The notes beneath the pieces are model-generated. The model did no database searches and was not told the DNA's origin. It saw only the letters and a program-made list of their open reading frames with translations. A stretch of 64,000 bases of DNA from Pseudomonas eucalypticola (GTDB lineage: Bacteria > Pseudomonadota > Gammaproteobacteria > Pseudomonadales > Pseudomonadaceae): the NCBI RefSeq assembly GCF_013374995.1, contig NZ_CP056030.1, positions 4,558,501 to 4,622,500 on the forward strand, given 5' to 3'. Below are positions 54,601 to 64,000 of the stretch, one piece after another. Within the stretch, counting starts at the first letter, position 1. Every line of letters begins with the position of its first letter. The position numbers and the translations under genes were made by a program.

Positions 54601-55797
54601 ATGAGCCTGTTTTCCGCTGTCGAATTGGCACCCCGCGATCCTATCCTGGGCCTCAACGAAGCCTTCAACGCTGACACCCGCACTGACAAGATCAACCTGG
54701 GCGTAGGCGTTTACAGCAACGAAGAGGGGCGAATTCCCCTGCTGCGCGCTGTCGTCGAGGCCGAGACCGCCCGCGTTGCCCAGCACGCAGCCCGTGGCTA
54801 CCTGCCGATCGACGGCATCGCCGCCTATGACCAGGCCGTGCAGAAGCTGCTGTTCGGCGCCCAGTCGCCCCTGTTGGCCGAAGGCCGCGTGGTCACCGTG
54901 CAGGCCGTTGGTGGCACCGGCGCACTGAAAATCGGCGCCGATTTCCTCAAGCAGCTCTCGCCCAACGCCACCGTGGCCATCAGCGACCCAAGCTGGGAAA
55001 ACCACCGCGCGCTGTTCGAAACCGCCGGCTTCCCGGTGCAGAACTACCGCTACTACGATGCGGCCACCAATGGCGTGAACCGCGCCGGCCTGTTCGAAGA
55101 CCTCAACGCCCTGCCAAACGGCTCCATCGTCGTACTGCACGCCTGCTGCCACAACCCGACCGGTGTGGACCTGACCCCGCAGGACTGGAAACAAGTGCTG
55201 GAAACCGTTAAGGCCAAGGGCCACGTGCCGTTCCTGGACATGGCTTACCAGGGCTTTGGCGACGGTATCGACGAAGACGCCGCTGCCGTGCGCCTGTTCG
55301 CCGAATCGGGCCTGACCTTCTTCGTCTCCAGCTCGTTCTCCAAGTCGTTCTCGCTGTACGGCGAGCGCGTTGGCGCCCTGTCGATCGTCACCGAATCGAA
55401 GGAAGAAAGCACCCGCGTCCTGTCCCAGGTCAAGCGCGTGATCCGCACCAACTACTCCAACCCGCCGACCCACGGCGCGATGATCGTCGCCACCGTGCTG
55501 AACAGCCCGGAACTGCGTGCCCAGTGGGAAGCCGAACTGGCCGAGATGCGCCTGCGCATCCGCGGCATGCGCAACCAGATGGTCGAAGGCCTGGCTGCAG
55601 CCGGCGCCAACCGCGACTTCGGTTTCGTGGGCCTGCAGCGCGGCATGTTCTCCTACTCGGGCCTGACCGCCGCACAGGCCCAGCGCCTGCGCAGCGACTT
55701 CGGCATCTACGCCCTGGACACCGGCCGCATCTGCGTGGCGGCACTGAACCAGCGCAACATCGACCGGGTGATCAAGGCGATCGTCGCTGTCCTGTGA
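54601..55797 (+). CDS. Aromatic/aspartate aminotransferase (TyrB/PhhC/AspC type)
   Basis: A 398-residue PLP enzyme of aminotransferase subgroup I. It starts MSLFSAVELAPRDPILGL, has the substrate region CHNPTGVDLT, the PLP lysine in SSSFSKSFSLYGERVGAL and the conserved Arg in TGRICVAALN. It transfers amino groups between aspartate or aromatic amino acids and 2-oxoglutarate. The ATG at 54601 is the family start. Substrate preference (Asp versus Tyr/Phe) cannot be told from sequence alone. Confidence 0.93.
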   Translation: MSLFSAVELAPRDPILGLNEAFNADTRTDKINLGVGVYSNEEGRIPLLRAVVEAETARVAQHAARGYLPIDGIAAYDQAVQKLLFGAQSPLLAEGRVVTVQAVGGTGALKIGADFLKQLSPNATVAISDPSWENHRALFETAGFPVQNYRYYDAATNGVNRAGLFEDLNALPNGSIVVLHACCHNPTGVDLTPQDWKQVLETVKAKGHVPFLDMAYQGFGDGIDEDAAAVRLFAESGLTFFVSSSFSKSFSLYGERVGALSIVTESKEESTRVLSQVKRVIRTNYSNPPTHGAMIVATVLNSPELRAQWEAELAEMRLRIRGMRNQMVEGLAAAGANRDFGFVGLQRGMFSYSGLTAAQAQRLRSDFGIYALDTGRICVAALNQRNIDRVIKAIVAVL

Positions 55798-55810
55798 TCT
55801 GATTTTTACC

Positions 55811-55843
55811 GGGAAGTCACCGAAAAGGTTGACTTCCCCTTTT
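55811..55843 (+). terminator. Terminator of the aminotransferase gene
   Basis: Stem GGGAAGTCA / TGACTTCCC with a 10-base loop followed by CTTTT, 13 bases after the stop codon. Confidence 0.8.
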
Positions 55844-55867
55844 GAATCAGTAACATAGGCAGCAGAT

Positions 55868-55943
55868 TCCGCGATAGCTCAGTCGGTAGAGCAAATGACT
55901 GTTAATCATTGGGTCCCAGGTTCGAGTCCTGGTCGCGGAGCCA
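55868..55943 (+). tRNA. tRNA-Asn (GUU)
   Basis: A 76-base cloverleaf with encoded CCA; acceptor TCCGCGA / TCGCGGA and anticodon loop CTGTTAA (GTT). Confidence 0.97.
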
Positions 55944-55949
55944 AACATC

Positions 55950-55978
55950 ACGAAGCCCCTCTTCTAGAGGGGCTTTGT
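55950..55978 (+). terminator. Terminator of tRNA-Asn
   Basis: Stem AAGCCCCTC / GAGGGGCTT with a five-base loop, seven bases after the tRNA; a T-rich tail (TTGTCGTTTCT) follows. Confidence 0.78.
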
Positions 55979-56019
55979 CGTTTCTGGGGCATGGCCCCAC
56001 CTTGGCCTGAGCCCCTCTG

Positions 56020-56424
56020 TCATTTGGGTGCGTAAGGCTCCAGCACCGCCTGCCCCTCGTCCTTCAGCACCCACACCAACAACTTGGCCGGCTGGCTGGC
56101 ACTGGCATTGCGCGACACCAGGTGCACAGTGCCCGCAGGTTCGTACCAGTATTGCCCGGTCTTGTAAGTGACCGGTGGCTGCCCTTGCAGCTGCGACACC
56201 ACACTACCCTCAAGCACGTACGCCATGACCGAGCCGGGATGGCTATGGGCGGCGGAGGCTTGGCCGGGGGCGTAGGTCACTGTCAACATCATGGCCTGTT
56301 TGCCAGGGGCGTTGGGTAGCGCCTGCTGCTGCAGAACCTCAACGTTGTCATGGCCCGCTTCATGGGCGCCGGCCAGGGGGCTGGCGCACAGGAGGGCAAG
56401 GGTGAGCGCGGTGATGGCTTTCAT
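56020..56424 (-). CDS. Exported cupin-domain protein
   Basis: A 134-residue single-domain cupin with a signal peptide (ALTLALLCASPLAGA). Metal-ligand motifs are visible: the AAHSHPG stretch with two His and the later GTVHLVS. The enzymatic role is unknown. Directly upstream on the minus strand is an inverted repeat AACCTC-N11-GAGGTT (56431-56453), close enough to the start to be a control site. Confidence 0.8.
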   Translation of the reverse strand: MKAITALTLALLCASPLAGAHEAGHDNVEVLQQQALPNAPGKQAMMLTVTYAPGQASAAHSHPGSVMAYVLEGSVVSQLQGQPPVTYKTGQYWYEPAGTVHLVSRNASASQPAKLLVWVLKDEGQAVLEPYAPK

Positions 56425-56541
56425 CTTCGGAACCTCGAATGGACGCTGAGGTTGACGTTAGGCCCAATTACCCCGAGGGCAAAGAGCCAATGGCGCGGAA
56501 GATCAGGTAGCCATTGTGGCCGAGTGCATGGCTGCGAACCC

Positions 56542-57111
56542 TCAGTCGGCGGGGCACGGACCGATAGCGAAAAACTGGCCGCTGCTCCACACCCCTAGCC
56601 AGCGCTGCCCGCGTAGTTCGCGCACCACGGCCAGTTCCACCAACTGGTAGAAGACGTTGCGATGCACCAACGCTTCCAGGTTGCTGCGCACCAGCACGTA
56701 CGGGGTTGGCTCCTGGGTGTCGGGGTCGATCTCTACCCGCAGAGGATGGTCGGCGTCGGCGACCACGGTGTCTTCCACGTTGGTGACGAAGCGCAACACC
56801 TGAGCCTCGCCCTGCCCTTGCACGTCCAGGGTCACCGCGACGAATGGTGCGTCATCGACGGTGATGCCGACTTTCTCCACCGGGGTCACCAGCACATAGT
56901 CATCGCCATCACGCCTCAGGATGGTGGAAAACAGCCGCACCATCGGCTTGCGGCCTATCGGCGTGCCCAGGTAGTACCAGGTACCGTCCCGGGCGATGCG
57001 CATGTCAATGTGGCCGCAGAAGTCGGGGTTCCACAGGTGCACGGGCGGCAGGCCCTTTTCGCTCTTGGGGATCTGGGCCAGCAGATCATTGGCCTTGCCG
57101 GTGCCACTCAT
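56542..57111 (-). CDS. DUF1285 family protein
   Basis: A 189-residue cytoplasmic protein matching DUF1285: [21 protein letters not shown], then [32 protein letters not shown]. The fold is thought to bind small ligands, but the function is unknown. It lies 19 bases after the DUF4823 lipoprotein gene, and the two are usually neighbours in Pseudomonas. Confidence 0.85.
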   Translation of the reverse strand: MSGTGKANDLLAQIPKSEKGLPPVHLWNPDFCGHIDMRIARDGTWYYLGTPIGRKPMVRLFSTILRRDGDDYVLVTPVEKVGITVDDAPFVAVTLDVQGQGEAQVLRFVTNVEDTVVADADHPLRVEIDPDTQEPTPYVLVRSNLEALVHRNVFYQLVELAVVRELRGQRWLGVWSSGQFFAIGPCPAD

Positions 57112-57130
57112 GGGGTGCTCCTGTACGACG

Positions 57131-57736
57131 TTAGGGGCGGCTCATGCCCAGAAGGATACGAGCGTAATCCTCCAACGGTGGCTGGAGCAAATCTTCCGGC
57201 TTCTGGTTGTGGATGGAGAACAGCCCACCGCGCATGCGAATGGTAGCGCTGTCGATCAGGTAGCGGGTGTTGGTCTCGATCAGCATCACTTGAATGATGC
57301 CGTTGTCCACGCCCAGGCGGTCGACGGCTTCCTGGTCGGACCATTCATCGAAATTGCCGATGCGGTCATCAGCCGCCGCGAAGCGGGTGTACAGCAGGTA
57401 ACTGGCGCCGGCACTTCGGGCTTCGCCCAAGGCCTGCTCCAGCCCCAGCGGGGCACGGGCGCGACGAACCATGGGAAAGTATTGGATGAAGCCGTCGAAC
57501 GCAGCTTCAGCCACCACGTTAGGCTTGGGATAAGCGCTGCCCGGCGGGGCGAAAGCGCCCTGGCCAATGTAGATGAACGAATCGGGCTGCAGGCGGAAAT
57601 TGTTCAGGCGCCGGGTGTTGCTGTGGTTCAGCACCCCGGCGTCGCTCAATTGTTCGCGGGTGGCTTCACCCATGTCGCTGACACTCATGCAGCCGCTCAG
57701 CGCCAACAGGGCAAGCAGCAAGACCAGGCTACGCAT
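57131..57736 (-). CDS. DUF4823 lipoprotein
   Basis: A 201-residue predicted lipoprotein with signal [13 protein letters not shown] (lipobox LSGC). The body resembles DUF4823 ([42 protein letters not shown]). The ATG at 57736 has GGAAAG upstream and gives the signal peptide; the longer frame is not credible. The function is unknown. It is probably in one operon with the DUF1285 gene. Confidence 0.82.
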   Translation of the reverse strand: MRSLVLLLALLALSGCMSVSDMGEATREQLSDAGVLNHSNTRRLNNFRLQPDSFIYIGQGAFAPPGSAYPKPNVVAEAAFDGFIQYFPMVRRARAPLGLEQALGEARSAGASYLLYTRFAAADDRIGNFDEWSDQEAVDRLGVDNGIIQVMLIETNTRYLIDSATIRMRGGLFSIHNQKPEDLLQPPLEDYARILLGMSRP

Positions 57737-57870
57737 CTTTCCTCCAGAGGCCGGTGACGGAAAACCGGCGAATAGGCGCGTGATGCAGCTTTTGCGCCAG
57801 AATGAGGAAGTTCGATTGCAGAAACCGCTGGCGGCCTGGTCCTTCAAAAAGGGATCAAGCCCGTCAGCCT

Positions 57871-58509
57871 TTAACCGCCGGTCGGCTCGCTGTCGCGCTT
57901 GCGCTTGTTGCCCATGCGCACGCCAATGTCCATCAGGAACTGGAAGAACCCTTCCTGATCCTCCAGCACATTGCTCCAGAACGGCGAGTGGTACAGCGCC
58001 ACGGCGCCATGTACCAGGGCCCAGGAGGCGCAGTAATGGAAGTATGGCGGCACGTCTTCGAGCTTGCCTTCGCTGATGCGGCCCTTGATGAGCAGGGTCA
58101 GGCGTTCGAAGTTCGAGGCGCGGATCTTGTGCAGCTCCTCGACCATCTCCGGTACCTGGTTGCCCTTGACCACTTTCTCTTCCAGGCGATCGAACAGCCG
58201 GTAACGCTGCGGGTCGCGCATGCGGAATTCGAAGTAGGCGCGCGACAGGGCTTCCTTGTCACGGTCGACGTCGGCCGAGTGCAGCAGTTCGTTCAAATCG
58301 CGCTCGTAGTCGAGCATCAGGCGCAGGTAGATCTCCGCCTTGGACTTGAAGTGCTTGTAGATCGTGCCTTTGCCGATACCCACGGCGTCAGCGATCATCT
58401 CCACGGTGACACTGTCTTCACCCTGGTCGAGGAACAGCTTGAGCGCGGTGTCGAGGATTTCCTGCTCTCGGCGACGAAATTCACGGACCTTGCGAGGTTC
58501 TTTCTGCAT
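57871..58509 (-). CDS. TetR-family transcriptional regulator
   Basis: A 212-residue regulator with an N-terminal helix-turn-helix (DSVTVEMIADAVGIGKGTI, then YKHFKSKAEIY) and a C-terminal all-helical ligand domain. It equals the conserved TetR gene next to rgsA and tatD in other pseudomonads. The target genes are unknown. Confidence 0.88.
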   Translation of the reverse strand: MQKEPRKVREFRRREQEILDTALKLFLDQGEDSVTVEMIADAVGIGKGTIYKHFKSKAEIYLRLMLDYERDLNELLHSADVDRDKEALSRAYFEFRMRDPQRYRLFDRLEEKVVKGNQVPEMVEELHKIRASNFERLTLLIKGRISEGKLEDVPPYFHYCASWALVHGAVALYHSPFWSNVLEDQEGFFQFLMDIGVRMGNKRKRDSEPTGG

Positions 58510-58736
58510 AAGATGAACTGGATCGAAATCGAAGCCCGGTATTATGCCTAAATCGCAGCAAATTGCACGGAAGTTCCAACCAGATTCCTGCCGATTGGCC
58601 GAAGCGCGGCTGCTTTTGCCATCAAGTTTTTGACGCTTTGACGGCCATCCTTGCCAAGCGGACTCAATGAGCGGCGACGTATTCCAAATCTGTTTAAAAA
58701 ATAATCAATCACAGGTGGCGTAGTGCGAAAGGTAGC

Positions 58737-58743
58737 CAATACT
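58737..58743 (+). promoter_or_regulatory. RpoS-type -10 element before rgsA
   Basis: CAATACT in the context GCCAATACTTG differs by one base from the RpoS -10 CTATACT. The start point would be near 58750. RgsA transcription is RpoS-dependent in other pseudomonads. Confidence 0.45.
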
Positions 58744-58748
58744 TGAAG

Positions 58749-58870
58749 TGTCGGCGCGCTCATACCCCCCCAAGTGACACGCCGATAAAGGTGTCAAGGG
58801 AACGCACGCCTTTGTTTTACTCCTAATGGTCTTAACCCGGATTCACCCCCCAGAACCCGGGTTTTTTTTG
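58749..58870 (+). ncRNA. rgsA: Small RNA RgsA
   Basis: A transcript of about 120 bases is predicted on the plus strand between the TetR gene and tatD, where the Pseudomonas stress-related sRNA RgsA is encoded. The 5' part can pair TCGGCG with CGCCGA. The 3' end is a Rho-independent terminator (stem AACCCGG / CCGGGTT, 58834-58863, and eight T). No plus-strand protein gene precedes this terminator, so an RNA gene is the simplest explanation. The name rests on position and on the promoter-terminator layout, not on a full sequence match. Confidence 0.7.
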
Positions 58871-58886
58871 CCTGGGATTCGGTACC

Positions 58887-59681
58887 TCACGCGCCTTGCA
58901 GGTGAGCCAGTGGAAACAGGCGCTTGAAGTTGGCCGTGGTCTGTTCGGCCAACTGTTCGAAGCTCTCGCCCCGCACCAGCGCCAGAAATTCGGCGACTTC
59001 ACGCACGTATTGCGGCAGGTTGGGCTTGCCCCGGTGCGGGATGGGTGCCAGGTACGGCGAGTCGGTTTCCACCAGCAGACGGTCGGCGGGTACCTGGCGG
59101 GCCACGTCGCGCAGGGCGTCGGCATTGCGGAAGGTGACAATGCCGGACAGGGAAATGTAATAGCCCATGTCCAGGGCTGCCTTGGCCATGTCCCAGTCTT
59201 CGGTGAAGCAGTGCAGCACGCCCGCCTGGGGCAGTTGCGCCTCGCGCAGCAAGTCCAGGGTGTCAGCGCGGGCACCGCGGGTGTGGATGATCACCGGCTT
59301 GCCGGTCAACTTGGCCGCCTCAAGGTGCAGCCGGAACGACGCCTGCTGCAGTTCGGCCGCCTCGGGTTCATAGTGGTAGTCCAGGCCGGTTTCACCGATG
59401 GCCACCACGCTCGGGTGGTCCAGCTCATCCAGCAGCCACTGCAGGGCGGGTGCCTCGCCAGGCTTGAGGTCCAGTGGGTGAATACCGACCGAACAGTCTA
59501 CATCGCTGTAGCGCTCGGCCACCGCCTTCACGGCGCCGGCATTGTCGGCGCTGACGCCGATGCACAGGAAGTGCCCCACCCCGCGGTCACGGGCCGCCTG
59601 CAAGGCGGCATCGAGGGAACCGTCGTGCTGGGCCAGGTCCAGACGATCGAGGTGGCAGTGGGAATCGACAAGCATGGGCAT
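58887..59681 (-). CDS. tatD: TatD-family metal-dependent hydrolase / DNase
   Basis: A 264-residue TIM-barrel hydrolase. Metal motifs are visible: DSHCHLDRLD at the start, GETGLDYHYEPEA, VIIHTRGA, HCFTED and the final VETDSPYLAP. Homologues have 3'-5' exonuclease activity on DNA and RNA. The start is one of two nearby ATGs (59681 or 59675). It lies downstream of pilZ in the conserved holB-pilZ-tatD order. Confidence 0.94.
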   Translation of the reverse strand: MPMLVDSHCHLDRLDLAQHDGSLDAALQAARDRGVGHFLCIGVSADNAGAVKAVAERYSDVDCSVGIHPLDLKPGEAPALQWLLDELDHPSVVAIGETGLDYHYEPEAAELQQASFRLHLEAAKLTGKPVIIHTRGARADTLDLLREAQLPQAGVLHCFTEDWDMAKAALDMGYYISLSGIVTFRNADALRDVARQVPADRLLVETDSPYLAPIPHRGKPNLPQYVREVAEFLALVRGESFEQLAEQTTANFKRLFPLAHLQGA

Positions 59682-59688
59682 GGGCAAC

Positions 59689-60045
59689 TTACATCGTGTG
59701 GGTGGGGCGGTCGGACTTGATGGCGCCCGCCAGGTAGGTTTCGATCTTGTTGCGCGCAGTGTTGTCACCATCGTTGAACTGCACGCCGACGCCCGCGGCA
59801 CGGTTGCCCTGGGCGCCCTTGGGGGTGATCCAGGCCACGCGGCCGGCCACCGGGATTTTTTCCGCCTCATCCATCAGGTTCAGCAGCATGAACAACTCAT
59901 CACCCAGCTTGTAGCTCTTGGTGGTGGGGATGAACAGCCCGCCGTTCTTGATGAAGGGCATGTAGGCGGCATACAGCACCGATTTGTCCTTGATGGTCAG
60001 GGACAGGATGCCGTTGCGCGGGCCGGGACTGACTGGCTGATTCAT
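59689..60045 (-). CDS. pilZ: Type IV pilus assembly protein PilZ
   Basis: A 118-residue PilZ-domain protein needed for pilus assembly. As in the founding PilZ, the c-di-GMP-binding RxxxR is not obvious; the core strand GRVAWITPKGAQGNRAAGVGVQF is present. The ATG at 60045 matches the family start. It lies between holB and tatD and is probably co-transcribed with them. Confidence 0.93.
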   Translation of the reverse strand: MNQPVSPGPRNGILSLTIKDKSVLYAAYMPFIKNGGLFIPTTKSYKLGDELFMLLNLMDEAEKIPVAGRVAWITPKGAQGNRAAGVGVQFNDGDNTARNKIETYLAGAIKSDRPTHTM

Positions 60046-60105
60046 GGGTACTCCTTGGGTGCGCCTACTTGCCAAGGCCCGCGGGTGCGGGCCCCGCTAC
60101 GCTGT

Positions 60106-62432
<2,327 letters not shown>

Positions 62433-62446
62433 TTGAGCCAAGACCA

Positions 62447-64000
62447 ATGGACGTAAATGAAGTACTCGACATCGCCACAGTCGAAGCACGCTGTGGCATG
62501 TTGCTGAGAGCCCCCTACCTGAACCATCCGTATTACAGCAGCACTTCCAACCTGTGCATAACGCTACATTACATCTTCATGCGCTATGCACCCACGGTTG
62601 TAGCCGAAAACGGCTATCGACTTTCAAGAGCGATCTGCATCTTTTTCGACTACCTAACCGAACAGCGCGAAATTACGCCAGTCGCGCTTCAGCCCACTGA
62701 GTTCTCCGATATCTCTATCGAGGTTCTGTTGGGATACCAAGACTATCTGCACCGCAATAAAATGCCCATCTCCAACGCGGAAAAAATGAAGAGTGCATTC
62801 GGTGCGGTTGCGAAGCAGCACGGCACCATCCCCCTTCTGCTCTTCCCAGTGATCAACCGCCCCCCTAGCAAGAAGACCGAGCCCTTGAGCGATGATGCGT
62901 ACGAGGGCCTCAAGACCGCGCTGATCACGCACATCGACAAGCTGTACGAGAAACTCGAATACCGCAAGGTCGTTGAGCGTGCGACAGCCTACGAGTACCA
63001 CTCAATCCCTCCAAATGATCCTGATAACCCGCTCCCGGTGCGAGCCTGGAACATCGATCATGCCCGCAGTTTGAAAACGCTGACTGAACTCGGCTTCCCA
63101 ATGGGGATTCCTCTCGACATTTTGTCCGAAAGCATGAGTCGCCCCCGCATCAACGGCTATAGCCGAGATTGCGATACTATTCTTAAAGCCCTCATGTACA
63201 AATACATTATCTGCGCAGGCACAGAAGGCCACATCAAGCTCGACGACCTGTTAGATAAATACTATCCAACCTCAATGGACCAAGCGGCGATTGTCGTATT
63301 CCTGCTCCTTCAATCTGGATGGAATAAAGAGACTGTTATCGGAATTGACGAGTCTGACTTTGAGCACGTCCTGACGGGTTCAATTGACGAGGGTCTTGCG
63401 GTTATTTTTTCAGAAAAGTATCGCTCGCAAGGCCTGGACAAGCCGTACGAGGCGCCGAAGACTATTACTGCATCAAGTAATCGTGAGGATCGCTATTCGA
63501 TCTACAGCCTTATTATTTTGGCCCAAAAACTATCCGCACCATTGAAAGGATATCCATTCGACACCAATCCATTCCAAAAGGCTTGGGAAGAGCGTAATCC
63601 GCTTTTTCTATTCCTGAGAGCGAATGGGGACTGGTTCAAAAATGGAAGTCGCCACTCCTCCGTTTCGGTGCTTCGAGCTTATGTCGTTGGCATTGAGCAC
63701 TTCTTGAAAGAATACGAAGTCATCGAAGATGGTAAGAGACTGCTACGAGCAGCCGACATTACCAAGAGGCTCAGACCAACCTGGTCCCTTCACAAAAAGC
63801 AGACCACGCCACTGAGCATGATTGCCACCCATTTTGGCCACGAGTCTACGTCCACAACCGACGTGCACTACGACAGCTCCGGTGCCGCGATGAAAGAGCG
63901 CCGCGAGCGGCTGCGGGATGAGCTTGAGGCGGTCGTCACGCTACTGGTGAACCGGCAGTTCACCGGGCTGATGAGCAAAAAAGCCAATGCCCAGGCAAGC
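62447..64000 (+). CDS. Tyrosine-recombinase-like protein, runs off the window
   Basis: An open frame of 518 codons from ATG 62447 with no stop before the window end, 14 bases after the kinase gene, so probably one operon. The N-terminal part looks like a core-binding region (ICIFFDYLTEQREI, LLGYQDYLHRNKM). Near the end, Arg443 (KRLRPTW), His462/His465 (ATHFGHES) and Tyr475 (DVHYDSS) are spaced like box II of tyrosine recombinases. The first catalytic Arg is not evident (LLQSGWNKETVIGI instead of a TGLR-like box). It could be one member of a multi-recombinase module. The base composition is again lower in GC than the core genome. Confidence 0.7.
   Translation, partial: MDVNEVLDIATVEARCGMLLRAPYLNHPYYSSTSNLCITLHYIFMRYAPTVVAENGYRLSRAICIFFDYLTEQREITPVALQPTEFSDISIEVLLGYQDYLHRNKMPISNAEKMKSAFGAVAKQHGTIPLLLFPVINRPPSKKTEPLSDDAYEGLKTALITHIDKLYEKLEYRKVVERATAYEYHSIPPNDPDNPLPVRAWNIDHARSLKTLTELGFPMGIPLDILSESMSRPRINGYSRDCDTILKALMYKYIICAGTEGHIKLDDLLDKYYPTSMDQAAIVVFLLLQSGWNKETVIGIDESDFEHVLTGSIDEGLAVIFSEKYRSQGLDKPYEAPKTITASSNREDRYSIYSLIILAQKLSAPLKGYPFDTNPFQKAWEERNPLFLFLRANGDWFKNGSRHSSVSVLRAYVVGIEHFLKEYEVIEDGKRLLRAADITKRLRPTWSLHKKQTTPLSMIATHFGHESTSTTDVHYDSSGAAMKERRERLRDELEAVVTLLVNRQFTGLMSKKANAQAS

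Larger units (their letters stand above)
58510..58886. other. Intergenic region tetR / tatD holding rgsA
   Basis: A 377-base gap. Apart from rgsA, the AT-rich stretch 58680-58720 (TGTTTAAAAAATAATCAATC) is the likely upstream control region of the RNA. No protein gene is convincing here. Confidence 0.5.

Noticed and set aside
56431..56453. AACCTC-N11-GAGGTT inverted repeat as a SoxR/MerR box
   Set aside because: SoxR boxes have a different spacing (CCTC-N10-GAGG), and no MerR-type regulator gene is near. It is kept only as an unassigned inverted repeat in the cupin entry.
58548..58763. 71-codon minus-strand frame upstream of the TetR gene
   Set aside because: It covers the promoter and 5' end of the rgsA RNA, has no clear ribosome site and no recognisable motif.

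Overview
The window is about 64 kb of GC-rich chromosome from a fluorescent Pseudomonas, most like the P. putida / P. entomophila side of the genus. The evidence is the ClpP, ClpX, Lon, HU and CcmA-I protein sequences, the tig-clpP-clpX-lon-hupB-ppiD order, and the tatD-pilZ-holB-tmk order with the small RNA locus rgsA next to tatD. Most of it is housekeeping core genome with a few accessory blocks.

Layout. 1-1062: end of an iron/cobalamin-type ABC ATPase, then cobF. 1139-9625 (minus strand): protein quality control, ppiD, hupB, lon, clpX, clpP, tig, with heat-shock-type promoters visible before lon and clpX. 9968-10838: a tiny lipoprotein and a HigBA-like toxin-antitoxin pair. 10996-11451: a tRNA operon (Arg, His, Leu, His). 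11730-12584: folD. 12671-18589: a six-gene ABC transporter operon resembling the rhizobial glycerol importer GlpSTPQUV, divergent from a sigma-54 activator (18831-20633) and preceded by a -24/-12 promoter. 20733-26657: a 1,974-residue LRR/NEL-type ubiquitin-ligase effector-like protein, followed by a large inverted repeat. 27191-31723: cysS, glnS, ppiB, lpxH. 31751-32662: a yedI-type gene broken by one in-frame stop. 32808-38629: TetR regulator, GlcG-like gene, gcl-hyi-glxR glyoxylate cluster with paired TTGTATACAA operators, and a urea transporter. 38669-42741: ion channel, sulfate-binding protein and small envelope proteins. 42744-49685: the complete cytochrome c maturation operon ccmABCDEFGHI. 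49884-51766: FliK-like and FlhB-tail-like pair. 51793-52255: tandem repeat array. 52256-54271: uvrB with a LexA box. 54601-55943: aromatic/aspartate aminotransferase and tRNA-Asn. 56020-61092: cupin, DUF1285, DUF4823, TetR, rgsA RNA, tatD, pilZ, holB.

The most unusual region is 61085 to the window end. Here tmk, normally an essential gene, has lost its first half. Its remaining 3' part is joined to AT-richer DNA that carries, divergently, a phage-type deoxynucleoside monophosphate kinase and a tyrosine-recombinase-like protein running off the window. The junction looks like the end of an integrated mobile element that uses tmk as its target. The element end carries an outward promoter that would keep holB transcribed, and it encodes a kinase of a family able, in phage T4, to phosphorylate dTMP.
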